A stretch of DNA of 50,668 nt from Paracoccaceae bacterium. Its GTDB lineage: Bacteria > Pseudomonadota > Alphaproteobacteria > Rhodobacterales > Rhodobacteraceae. The notes below the pieces were generated by a model. That model did not search any database, was not told the origin of the DNA, and saw nothing but the letters and a program-made list of their open reading frames with translations. The DNA is taken from assembly GCA_030148005.1 (NCBI GenBank), contig JASBUI010000010.1, forward strand, positions 1 through 50,668. Direction: 5' to 3'. The position numbers and the translations under genes were made by a program. Positions 18,555-25,809 of the stretch are shown here, piece after piece; within the stretch, counting starts at the first letter, position 1; the number at the start of each line of letters is the position of its first letter.

Positions 18555-18622
18555 GTGGCATTCCTTGTTTTCTGTCCGCCGGGCGGTATATCAGCAGTTG
18601 CGCACTGACAAGGATAACCGCC

Positions 18623-18802
18623 GTGACTCACACGCCAAACCCAAAGCTGACACCAGAGGCAAAGCGCGCATTGGCCGAGGCCGAAGAGCGCCGCAAGGCC
18701 AAGTCCGACGCGCCAAGAAAGCCAGAACTGGGCGGGCGCAAAGGCCCCGACCCCGCGCGCTATGGTGATTGGGAAAAGAACGGCATCGCCAGCGACTTTT
18801 GA
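18623..18802 (+). CDS. DUF1674/SdhAF4-type succinate dehydrogenase assembly factor
   Basis: A 59-residue protein. Its C-terminal half reads ELGGRKGPDPARYGDWEKNG and ends IASDF, the signature of DUF1674 proteins, called SdhAF4/Sdh8 in mitochondria. There the factor binds flavinylated SdhA and helps it join SdhB while limiting ROS. The N-terminal half is charged and helical (LTPEAKRALAEAEERRKAK). The start is GTG at 18623, with AAGGATAA 7-10 bases before it; no ATG fits. It stands alone, not beside the sdh operon, between divergent rsmB and convergent dapB. Confidence 0.9.
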   Translation: MTHTPNPKLTPEAKRALAEAEERRKAKSDAPRKPELGGRKGPDPARYGDWEKNGIASDF

Positions 18803-18823
18803 CGCCCCGGCGCATTCTGGCGG

Positions 18824-19633
18824 CTAAAGGCCGAGAACGTCCAGCATGGAATAAAGGCCGGGGTTCTTGCCCTGCCCCCAGATCGCGGCCTTCAAAGCGC
18901 CGCGCGCGAATATGCGCCGGTCGGTTGCCACGTGGCGCAGGATCACCCTTTCACCTTCACCTGCAAAGATGACGTCATGCTCTCCGACGATATCGCCGCC
19001 CCGAATAGCTGAGAACCCGATCGCGCCTTTCCCGCGCGCGCCGGTAATACCGTCGCGCCCGCTTTCAGTGACGTCCGGCAGGTTCACGCCGCGCCCGTCC
19101 GCCGCCGCTTGTCCCAGCATAAGCGCTGTACCAGAGGGCGCATCGACCTTGTGGCGATGGTGCGCCTCGACGACTTCGATGTCGAAATCCTCATCAAGCG
19201 CCGCCGCCACCTTTTGGGTAAGCTGAACAAGAAGGTTGACGCCAAGGCTCATGTTCCCGGCGCGGATGATCGTCGCGTGCCGTGATGCCGGTTCAAGCCG
19301 GGCAAGCTGATCTTCGGTAAAGCCGGTTGTTCCGATGACGTGAACGGCGCGCGCCTGCGCGGCAAGGCCAGCAAACTCGATGGTTGCCTCGGGGCTTGTA
19401 AAGTCCACGACGGCCTGAGCGCGGGCAAAGCTGTCGAGCGGATCGTCATCTACAGTGATGCCAATTTCGGCGCCGCCCATTGCGATGCCCAGATCCTTGC
19501 CGATCCAGGCATGCCCCGTGCGCTCGATCGCGCCGACAAGTTTTACGCGATCACTTTCCAGTATCGTGTTCACAAGCATCTGGCCCATGCGCCCCGAGGC
19601 GCCGGTGACAACGATTCCGGGCAATTGCGACAT
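18824..19633 (-). CDS. dapB: 4-hydroxy-tetrahydrodipicolinate reductase
   Basis: A 269-residue DapB, which reduces the dihydrodipicolinate precursor in the diaminopimelate/lysine pathway. It has [11 protein letters not shown] at the nucleotide site, [22 protein letters not shown], the catalytic [16 protein letters not shown] motif and a C-terminal [19 protein letters not shown]. The ATG at 19633 follows GGAGAG at good spacing; a longer open frame to 19738 lacks family similarity. Its presence argues that the saccharopine genes at 347-2600 are not needed for lysine synthesis. It diverges from rbfA. Confidence 0.96.
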   Translation of the reverse strand: MSQLPGIVVTGASGRMGQMLVNTILESDRVKLVGAIERTGHAWIGKDLGIAMGGAEIGITVDDDPLDSFARAQAVVDFTSPEATIEFAGLAAQARAVHVIGTTGFTEDQLARLEPASRHATIIRAGNMSLGVNLLVQLTQKVAAALDEDFDIEVVEAHHRHKVDAPSGTALMLGQAAADGRGVNLPDVTESGRDGITGARGKGAIGFSAIRGGDIVGEHDVIFAGEGERVILRHVATDRRIFARGALKAAIWGQGKNPGLYSMLDVLGL

Positions 19634-19731
19634 TGTTCTCTCCTTGGTACTCTGCGCGTCTCTAGCGCGAGTGACGCAGCAAGGCAAAGCCTTGGTTGCA
19701 AGGACGCGCAACCTTGCATAGATGCTCGGCC

Positions 19732-20127
19732 ATGGCAAAGAACAGGAATCATGCGGGCGCAGGCCCCAGTCAAAGGCAATTGCGCGTCGGCGAACTTATT
19801 CGCCGGGCGCTTTCGGATGCTTTGGCACGCGGCGAGGTTCACGACCCCGAACTGAACCGTATTTCGATCACTGTCGGCGAAGTGCGCACATCGCCCGACC
19901 TTCGGATCGCAACGGCGTTCGTGCTGCCGCTGGGCGGCAAGGGCGCGGATGAGGCTTTGGAGGCATTGCGCCGCAACAAGCATGAGCTTCGCCGCCTGCT
20001 GTCCAAGCATCTATCGCTAAAGTTTTCGCCCGAGTTGCGGTTTCAGATCGACGATACGTTCGACAGGATCGACGACACGCGCCGCCTGTTTTCCCAGGAC
20101 ACGGTCCGCCGTGATCTGGACGACTGA
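19732..20127 (+). CDS. rbfA: Ribosome-binding factor A
   Basis: A 131-residue KH-fold protein that helps mature the 5' end of 16S rRNA in the 30S subunit. Recognisable features are [23 protein letters not shown], the central strand [19 protein letters not shown] and [19 protein letters not shown]. The start MAKNRNHAG at 19732 suits the family length; an earlier frame opening at 19696 does not. Its TGA shares one base with the truB ATG (TGATG at 20125-20129), so the two are translationally coupled. Confidence 0.95.
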   Translation: MAKNRNHAGAGPSQRQLRVGELIRRALSDALARGEVHDPELNRISITVGEVRTSPDLRIATAFVLPLGGKGADEALEALRRNKHELRRLLSKHLSLKFSPELRFQIDDTFDRIDDTRRLFSQDTVRRDLDD

Positions 20128-21032
20128 TGGGGCGGCGCAAGAAAGGCCGCGACATTTCGGGTTGGATCGTCATCGACAAACCGGCGGGCCCGACATCGAC
20201 GGCGGTCGTCAACAAGGTACGCTGGGCCTTTGAAGCCAAGAAGGCCGGCCATGCCGGAACTCTGGACCCAGATGCCACCGGCGTTCTGGCCATTGCCCTT
20301 GGGGAAGCGACAAAGACCATCCCCTATATTACCGATGCGCTGAAGGCCTATCGCTTTACCGTGACCTTTGGCGCGGCAACCAACACCGATGACGCCGAAG
20401 GCGAGGTTATCAAGACCGCAGAAGGGCGCCCAACGGATCAAGAGATCCGCGATGCCCTGCCGGACTTTGTCGGCGACATTCAGCAGGTCCCGCCGCAGTT
20501 CTCTGCGGTAAAGATCGACGGGCAGCGCGCCTACAAACTGGCGCGCGAAGGCGAGGATCTGACACTGGCGGCGCGGCCGCTTTTTGTAGAAGAGCTTACG
20601 CTTGTATCGCGCCCGGATGCTGATCATGCCGTTCTGGAAATGATCTGCGGCAAGGGTGGATATGTCCGCTCTATCGCGCGCGATCTTGGACAGGCGCTTG
20701 GCTGTCTGGGGCATGTGCAGTCGCTGCGCCGCGTCTGGTCGGGACCCTTCGAGGCCGAGGACGGTGTCAGCCTTGAAGAGATTGAAAAACTTGCCCGCAC
20801 GCCAGAGCTTGACGCCATGCTTCTGCCTCTCGAAGAGGGTCTGTGCGATCTGCCAGAACTTCAGGCAACGCCGCAGGGTGCGGCGCGGATGCGAAACGGC
20901 AACCCGGGTCAGGTCATCGCCTCAAACGCCGAATATGGGGATGAGGCATGGGCCTCGGAAAATGGGCGGGCTGTTGCGGTGGGTATCTATCGCGCGGGCG
21001 AACTTCACCCCAGCCGCGTTTTCAACACCTGA
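20127..21032 (+). CDS. truB: tRNA pseudouridine(55) synthase TruB
   Basis: A 301-residue TruB that makes pseudouridine 55 in the T-arm of tRNA. The catalytic aspartate is D47 in [44 protein letters not shown] and [13 protein letters not shown] are further family motifs. The C-terminal extension after about residue 230 is typical of alphaproteobacterial members. The gene begins on the last base of the rbfA stop codon. The following DUF1643 gene starts 51 bp downstream on the same strand. Confidence 0.96.
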   Translation: MGRRKKGRDISGWIVIDKPAGPTSTAVVNKVRWAFEAKKAGHAGTLDPDATGVLAIALGEATKTIPYITDALKAYRFTVTFGAATNTDDAEGEVIKTAEGRPTDQEIRDALPDFVGDIQQVPPQFSAVKIDGQRAYKLAREGEDLTLAARPLFVEELTLVSRPDADHAVLEMICGKGGYVRSIARDLGQALGCLGHVQSLRRVWSGPFEAEDGVSLEEIEKLARTPELDAMLLPLEEGLCDLPELQATPQGAARMRNGNPGQVIASNAEYGDEAWASENGRAVAVGIYRAGELHPSRVFNT

Positions 21033-21083
21033 GCACCTGCCAAGCCTTTGACAACGGGCCCGCAGCGCGGGAAACTGCCGGAC

Positions 21084-21614
21084 ATGATTACAAGGCAATT
21101 CAAGAAGGGCGATGCCCAGTCCAGCGCGGTTTATTCGCCCTGTGAGAAGTATCGCTATCAATTGACCCGCACATGGGATGCAAGTGGTCAGCGCGTGCAT
21201 TTCATCATGCTCAACCCTTCCACCGCGACCGAAGTTCAGAACGATCCTACGGTTGAGCGCTGCGAGCGTCGGGCACGGGCGCTGGGGTTTGGAAGTTTCC
21301 GGGTCACCAACATCTTTGCATGGCGCGACACCGACCCCTTTGCCATGCGCAAGGCGGGCGATCCGGTGGGCCCCGGAAATGACGCGGCAATCCTTGAAGG
21401 TTGCGACTGGGCCGATCGGGTCGTTGCGGCATGGGGAACACATGGGGCGCATCTAAGCCGCGGCGCGGCGGTCGAAGCGATGCTTAGATCGCACGGATGC
21501 GAGCTTTTCCATCTGGGGCTTTCAAAGCACGGCCACCCAAAGCACCCGCTTTATATCTCTTACGCGCAGCAGCCGGAACCGTGGCCCAAAGGCGGGATGG
21601 CCGACGTTGCCTGA
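21084..21614 (+). CDS. DUF1643 domain protein
   Basis: A 176-residue protein of DUF1643, recognised from YRYQLTRTWD, VHFIMLNPSTATEVQNDPTV, RCERRARALGFG, NIFAWRDTDP and HLGLSKHGHPKHPLY. The family has no assigned activity; the conserved asparagine, aspartate and histidine residues suggest an enzyme or nucleic-acid-binding role but prove nothing. ATG 21084 was taken because the open frame before it reads as the truB-DUF1643 spacer. The end overlaps the proposed TTG start of the hydrolase that follows by 8 bases. It may be cotranscribed with rbfA-truB. Confidence 0.88.
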   Translation: MITRQFKKGDAQSSAVYSPCEKYRYQLTRTWDASGQRVHFIMLNPSTATEVQNDPTVERCERRARALGFGSFRVTNIFAWRDTDPFAMRKAGDPVGPGNDAAILEGCDWADRVVAAWGTHGAHLSRGAAVEAMLRSHGCELFHLGLSKHGHPKHPLYISYAQQPEPWPKGGMADVA

Positions 21615-22512
21615 AGTGATCCCCGGATTTAAGCACAGCTTTGTAGAAACGAATGGCATCCGCTTAAGTGTTCAGCGCGCCGGCGAGGGCCCTGCTTTGG
21701 TGCTTTTGCATGGGTATCCGCAAAACGGCATGTGCTGGCTGAATGTCGCGCCTGAGTTTGCAAAGCATTTCGATGTGATCATTCCCGACCTTCGCGGCTA
21801 TGGCCAAAGCGACGCGCCAGCAGACGATGAGGGGCACACCGTTTATTCAAAGCGAACGATGGCGGTGGACATTGCCGGGCTTTTGGATGCGCTTGGAATT
21901 GAAAAAACCCATATGCTGGGCCACGACCGCGGCGCGCGCGTGACCTACCGGTTTGCGCTGGACCATCCAAGCCGCCTGGGCCGGGTTGGCATTGTCGAAG
22001 TGGTCACGACCGCGGACCTTTGGAATTCGTGGAACGCGGAACTGGCCCTTGACGCTTACCACTGGACGTTTCTGGCACAGCCCTATCCGCTTCCAGAGCG
22101 GATGATCGGCGCCGATCCCGTGGCTTATGTCGATTGGACACTGGCGTCGTGGACCAAGGCCGGAACACTGGATGATTTCCCGCAGGCGGCATTGCAGGCC
22201 TATCGCGCCCAAGCCAAAGATCCTGCACGCATCCATGCAATGTGCGCGGACTATCGCGCCGGGGCAGGCATGGACCGGGCGCTGGATAACGGCGATCTTG
22301 CAGCCGGGCGCAAGATTGCCGCGCCCTTGCATTTTTTATGGAGCACCTCCGGCTTTCCCGCAGGATCAGGCGATCCGGCAGGACACTGGCGGCGCTGGTG
22401 TGATCACCTGACCGAAGCGTCCTGCGAAAGCGGGCACTTCGTGATGGAAGAAAACCCACAAGCCGTGATTGACGAGTTTATCCCGTTCTTTGCGCCGGGT
22501 CACAGACCGTAG
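21607..22512 (+). CDS. Alpha/beta hydrolase resembling fluoroacetate dehalogenase
   Basis: A 301-residue alpha/beta hydrolase. Key fluoroacetate dehalogenase residues recur at a constant offset of three from the Rhodopseudomonas enzyme numbering I recall: nucleophile D107 (GHDRGARVTYR), R108 and R111 for carboxylate binding, H152-W153 and Y216 forming the fluoride pocket (YHWTFLAQP and DYRAGAGMD), and H277 (SGHF). The third acid would be E131 instead of aspartate. It may hydrolyse a haloacid or a related ester or epoxide. The start is either TTG 21607, overlapping DUF1643 and preceded by GGGATGG, or GTG 21616 just after its stop. The last 13 bases overlap the convergent RTX gene. Confidence 0.82.
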   Translation: MPEVIPGFKHSFVETNGIRLSVQRAGEGPALVLLHGYPQNGMCWLNVAPEFAKHFDVIIPDLRGYGQSDAPADDEGHTVYSKRTMAVDIAGLLDALGIEKTHMLGHDRGARVTYRFALDHPSRLGRVGIVEVVTTADLWNSWNAELALDAYHWTFLAQPYPLPERMIGADPVAYVDWTLASWTKAGTLDDFPQAALQAYRAQAKDPARIHAMCADYRAGAGMDRALDNGDLAAGRKIAAPLHFLWSTSGFPAGSGDPAGHWRRWCDHLTEASCESGHFVMEENPQAVIDEFIPFFAPGHRP

Positions 22513-23417
22513 TTCGGCGCGCCGTTAAAGGTGATATCCCCCAAGGTCAGCGAAGGTGCTGCCTGAATCAAAAGCTTTAGCTCTCCATCCATCATGACCG
22601 CCTTATCCTCGCCATTGGTGCCAGAGGACTCCAAGGTGAAGGTCGGATTGGGGGTAACGTTGGTGTCATAGAAAAAGACGATCGCGTCTTCGGCGGGATC
22701 ATAGTCGGTTACGGTGGCGTTTTGGCCGCTGGTAATCCAGTCACCGCTGGCGAATTCATCAGCACCAGCGCCGCCGGTGGCAATATCGCCGCTGCCCATG
22801 AACAGGAAGTCGGAGCCATCGCCGCCATCCAGAATGTCCCCCTGATCCAGACCGGTAGGCGCCTCTCCGGGATAGTTCAGAACGCCATCCAGAATATCGT
22901 TGCCAGCGCCACCTGAAAGGTTGTCAGCGCCCAGACCTCCGACCAAAAGGTCGTCGCCTTCGCCGCCGATCAGCGTGTCATCACCGGTTTCGCCCAGCAA
23001 AATGTCGTGGCCAGCGCCGCCATCCAGCATATCACGTCCCGGCCCACCGATCAGGTCGTCGTTGCCGTCTTCACCCAGCAGCGTGTCATATCCGTTCTCG
23101 CCAAGCAGGATGTCATCGCCACTGCCGCCGCGAAGGGTGTCATAACCCTGGGCCCCGAACAGTATGTCGTTGCCAGCGCCGCCATCGATGTCATCGCGGC
23201 CCGCGCCCCCGTCAACGGCATCATCGCCGCCCAGCGCTGCAACGGTGTCATTTCCGCCAAGCGCCTCTATGACGTCCGGCCCTTCAGTACCGGTCAATTG
23301 ATCCGGTCCTTCCGTTCCGACAATCGTGTCGTCTGTTTCTGAATCGTTTGATCCAAAAAGGCTTTCGCCAATCAAACCGATGGCCAGCATTCCAAATAGC
23401 GACAATAGTAGCAGCAT
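22500..23417 (-). CDS. RTX-repeat calcium-binding protein with N-terminal hydrophobic anchor (copy 1)
   Basis: A 305-residue acidic protein. The ATG at 23417 gives an N-terminal hydrophobic segment (MLLLLSLFGMLAIGLIG), followed from about residue 30 by many nonapeptide repeats of the GGxGxDxLx type (for example GGAGNDILFGAQGYDTL), which fold into a calcium-binding beta roll. After the repeats comes a module with FASGDWI and VTDYDPAEDAIVFFYD, then a beta-rich end without a clear membrane segment. A longer frame to 23474 exists but lacks a ribosome site as good as GGGGGG before 23417. A paralogue is encoded divergently at 23776. Secretion by a type I exporter is usual for RTX proteins, but no exporter genes are here. 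Confidence 0.82.
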   Translation of the reverse strand: MLLLLSLFGMLAIGLIGESLFGSNDSETDDTIVGTEGPDQLTGTEGPDVIEALGGNDTVAALGGDDAVDGGAGRDDIDGGAGNDILFGAQGYDTLRGGSGDDILLGENGYDTLLGEDGNDDLIGGPGRDMLDGGAGHDILLGETGDDTLIGGEGDDLLVGGLGADNLSGGAGNDILDGVLNYPGEAPTGLDQGDILDGGDGSDFLFMGSGDIATGGAGADEFASGDWITSGQNATVTDYDPAEDAIVFFYDTNVTPNPTFTLESSGTNGEDKAVMMDGELKLLIQAAPSLTLGDITFNGAPNYGL

Positions 23418-23775
23418 AACAGTACCCCCCAGTACTTCGTCGTCGCATATCAATTGCGACTTTACCCAATTCAATTGTTTCAGCGCGAAATGGCCCGGTC
23501 AACCTACGAGGGACCGGACGCACGCAAAAAGAGAATGTTTTAAGTAAAGTCCTGCGGATGCTCCGGTACTGTTTCCAATTTGATGACAATTAAGGCGCTG
23601 ATCCGGCTTGGAAATTCCAATTTCTTCCACCTGCGTCCAATTCGAATCTATTCGGCCCGAGTTTTCCAGCCGCCTTATTGTCCGAATTGACGGGCTGTTA
23701 ATTCATTTCCTGCCCAATTTCAGATGGGTGGCTGACGTGCCTTTGGCGTCGGCTTTGGACGAGGATACGAATAAG
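23418..23775. other. 358-bp divergent spacer between the RTX genes
   Basis: This is the longest gene-free stretch of the window and is visibly richer in A and T than the flanking genes. It must hold the promoters of both RTX genes. I see no RNA gene or clear terminator. It contains five CCAATT hexamers in one orientation, listed separately. A TGATCC at 23599-23604 has no suitable -10 element 18 bases on. A frame open from 23608 into copy 2 is less family-like than the start at 23776. Confidence 0.6.
23466..23719 (+). repeat. Cluster of five direct CCAATT hexamers in the RTX spacer
   Basis: CCAATT occurs at 23466-23471, 23575-23580, 23617-23622, 23637-23642 and 23714-23719, always on the plus strand, with near variants such as CCGAATT (23682-23688) and CAATTG (23472-23477). 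Random expectation for one hexamer on one strand of 358 bases is well below one. The copies could be binding sites for a regulator preferring AT-rich targets (MucR/Ros-type proteins are one possibility). Function is inference. Confidence 0.5.
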
Positions 23776-24831
23776 ATGTTGGCACTTGCTGGCTTACTTG
23801 GGCTGTTCATGGCGGGTCTGGTCGTAGAGGTTCCCAGTCTTCTTGGAATGGGACGCGAGAACGACGAACCGGATGAGCCGGAATTTCACGAAGAAGAAGA
23901 CGCCGTGCAATCGGAAGACACGGTCGAAGCTGGCATGGGTTTGGCGCCCGTCGACGCCGCCGAAAGCACCACGGGTTTTGATCCGGGCGAAGATGACGTT
24001 GTCGGCGATGACAACACTTTGCCACAGGATACTATTGATGCCGTCCTCGGGACGATCCTTGCCGGGACGGATGCGGCCGACACGCTGGCCGGCGGCGCCG
24101 GCGGTGATCAGATCAACGGGTATGCGGGCGATGACGCGCTTTTCGGTGAAGGCGGCGATGACCACATTTTTGGCGGTCAGGGTGATGATACGCTGGCCGG
24201 GGGCGCTGACGACGATCTTTTGAACGGGCAAGAGGACAACGATGGCCTTTGGGGCGGCGATGGCGACGATACGCTTTTTGGCGGGCTTGGGAATGACCTG
24301 CTTTCGGGGGGAAGTGGCAATGACCAGATTGCCGGGGGTGCTGGCGACGACCGCGCCTATGGCGGGGCGGGCGACGACGCGATCGAGGGCGGCTATGGCC
24401 ACGACATCCTGATCGGCGGGGCAGGTTCGGATACCCTGTTTGGCGATGTCGGCGACGATATACTTGTGGGCACGCAGATCGACAGCGCCGGCAAGGATAC
24501 GGACATGCGCGATTTTCTGAACGGCGGCAGCGGCGATGATGTCTTTCTTTTGGGCGCAGACGATATCGCCAGCGGCGGAACCGGCGCCGACAGTTTTGTC
24601 GTCGGTGACTGGATGGAAGGCGGCCCAGAAGCCGTCATTCAGGACTTCGACGCTGCGGTGGACAGGTTGGTTGTTGCGGTGGGCGAGGCTGATTTTTCAA
24701 CGACCGTCATTTCGGTTGAGAAGGACACGGACAGCAGCACCAGCCGCGTGGTGATGAACGGAGAGGTTGTCGCGCTTGTCAGCGGGGCCGGATCGCTTAG
24801 CGCCGAGATGATAACCCTGGTTGCGCACTAA
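23776..24831 (+). CDS. RTX-repeat calcium-binding protein with N-terminal hydrophobic anchor (copy 2)
   Basis: A 351-residue acidic protein built like its divergent neighbour. The hydrophobic N-terminus is MLALAGLLGLFMAGLVVEVP, then an acidic linker of about 80 residues rich in Glu and Asp, then roughly a dozen RTX nonapeptides (GGQGDDTLAGGADDDLL and similar), and the same C-terminal module with FVVGDWM and IQDFDAAVDRLVVAVGE. I start at the ATG 23776, since it puts the hydrophobic segment at the N-terminus; an upstream frame to 23608 cannot be excluded. The shared C-terminal module in both copies points to a gene duplication. Calcium binding by the repeats is family knowledge; the role is unknown. 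Confidence 0.82.
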   Translation: MLALAGLLGLFMAGLVVEVPSLLGMGRENDEPDEPEFHEEEDAVQSEDTVEAGMGLAPVDAAESTTGFDPGEDDVVGDDNTLPQDTIDAVLGTILAGTDAADTLAGGAGGDQINGYAGDDALFGEGGDDHIFGGQGDDTLAGGADDDLLNGQEDNDGLWGGDGDDTLFGGLGNDLLSGGSGNDQIAGGAGDDRAYGGAGDDAIEGGYGHDILIGGAGSDTLFGDVGDDILVGTQIDSAGKDTDMRDFLNGGSGDDVFLLGADDIASGGTGADSFVVGDWMEGGPEAVIQDFDAAVDRLVVAVGEADFSTTVISVEKDTDSSTSRVVMNGEVVALVSGAGSLSAEMITLVAH

Positions 24832-24905
24832 TTGTCAGATTTCATTTGCAAACTTGCCCAGCAGGTCGCATTTTCGGCCCAATAGCGAGGGACGAGTTTT
24901 CTGCA

Positions 24906-25187
24906 ATGCCAGGTGAAGATCCAGATCTGCCCCCGGGGCGCAAGGAGTTCGAGGCGCTGACTACGGAAATCCGCCGCCTGAACGACCACACTTTCATCAA
25001 GATGCACAATTCCCGGTGGCGCCTTGCGGCGTTTCAGTTCCTGCGCGGTCTGGCTTTCGGGTTGGGCACGGTCGTTGGGGCCACGATCCTTGTGTCGCTC
25101 ATTGCGTTTGTTCTTTCGACGATTGATTTCATCCCTATTCTTGGCGATTGGGCGGCCCGGATCGCCGAACAGATCAACGTCAAGTAA
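24906..25187 (+). CDS. DUF5665 small membrane protein
   Basis: A 93-residue protein. A charged N-terminal half (EFEALTTEIRRLNDHTFIKMHNS) is followed by one or two closely spaced membrane segments (FGLGTVVGATILVSLIAFVL, then a second weaker one near DFIPILGDWAA). The pattern FLRGLAFGLGTVVGATI matches DUF5665, small inner-membrane proteins of unknown function found widely in bacteria. The ATG at 24906 was chosen over an earlier frame start because the N-terminus then fits the family length. It lies between RTX copy 2 and rpsO, with no sign of a shared role. Confidence 0.82.
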   Translation: MPGEDPDLPPGRKEFEALTTEIRRLNDHTFIKMHNSRWRLAAFQFLRGLAFGLGTVVGATILVSLIAFVLSTIDFIPILGDWAARIAEQINVK

Positions 25188-25331
25188 CGCTTTCCTTTTG
25201 GGCCATAATCCCCTATACGCGCGCATCCGCTGATGTGACGATGAACGTTGCCGAGGCGGTAAAATCTCCAAGGGCCCTGCTGGACGACATCCCGGCCTGC
25301 GCCATGAACCCTTGATTATAAGGAGACCCCG

Positions 25332-25601
25332 ATGTCGATAACGGTAGAAGAAAAAGCACGCGTAATGAAAGAATTCGCGACCAAGGAAGGCGACACAGGT
25401 TCGCCCGAAGTTCAGGTTGCAATCCTTTCCTCGCGCATCGCGACACTGACCGAGCACTTCAAGGCCCACAAAAAGGACAACCATTCCCGCCGTGGTCTTT
25501 TGATGATGGTCGCTCAGCGCCGCAAACTTCTGGACTACGTCAAGCGCAAGGACGAGGCCCGGTATCAGGACCTGATCACCCGGCTTGGCCTGCGTCGCTA
25601 A
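25332..25601 (+). CDS. rpsO: 30S ribosomal protein S15
   Basis: An 89-residue S15, which binds 16S rRNA in the central domain of the small subunit. [36 protein letters not shown] and the C-terminal [12 protein letters not shown] are diagnostic. The ribosome site is AAGGAG, 7 bases before the ATG. pnp follows 208 bp downstream, the usual order in proteobacteria, but a strong terminator stands between them. A 24-codon open frame (25241-25315) ends just before the ribosome site; I do not call it a gene. Confidence 0.98.
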   Translation: MSITVEEKARVMKEFATKEGDTGSPEVQVAILSSRIATLTEHFKAHKKDNHSRRGLLMMVAQRRKLLDYVKRKDEARYQDLITRLGLRR

Positions 25602-25610
25602 GACCCGAAG

Positions 25611-25635
25611 CCGCGCCCCAATGGGGCGCGGTTTT
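25611..25635 (+). terminator. Intrinsic terminator after rpsO
   Basis: A perfect 9-bp GC-rich stem (CCGCGCCCC at 25611-25619 with GGGGCGCGG at 25623-25631) closes a three-base loop and is followed directly by TTTT. It begins 9 bases after the rpsO stop. It should end most rpsO transcripts, with some read-through into pnp. Confidence 0.9.
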
Positions 25636-25809
25636 CGCTTGTAGGAAGCAGTTCCAAACAGGCGAAACACCGTTGCAAAGCTTATCTGCAACACCAAGTC
25701 CCCCGCTTCCGGGCCCGCGGCAGGGGAACAGACATAGGGCCAGAGGCAATACGGCCTCTACATGAACGGCCAATGGGGATAGGCCCCGGCGGCCAAAATA
25801 GGAAACGTG
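25636..25809 (+). promoter_or_regulatory. Structured pnp leader region
   Basis: This 174-base leader holds several short hairpins: GTTGCA/TGCAAC (25672-25692 region), AGAGGC/GCCTCT (25742-25747 with 25754-25759), and GC-rich GGGG/CCCC pairing just before the ribosome site AGGAAACG. In enterobacteria the pnp leader is cut by RNase III and PNPase then represses its own synthesis. Similar autocontrol is plausible here but not shown. A promoter for pnp after the rpsO terminator is expected in this stretch. Confidence 0.4.

Noticed and set aside
18591..18815. Minus-strand 74-codon frame over the sdhAF4 gene
   Set aside because: The plus-strand frame encodes the clear DUF1674 signature, so this is a shadow.
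23599..23627. TGATCC upstream of RTX copy 2 as a sigma-E promoter
   Set aside because: The -10 position reads TCTTC, and nothing else links this gene to the RpoE regulon.
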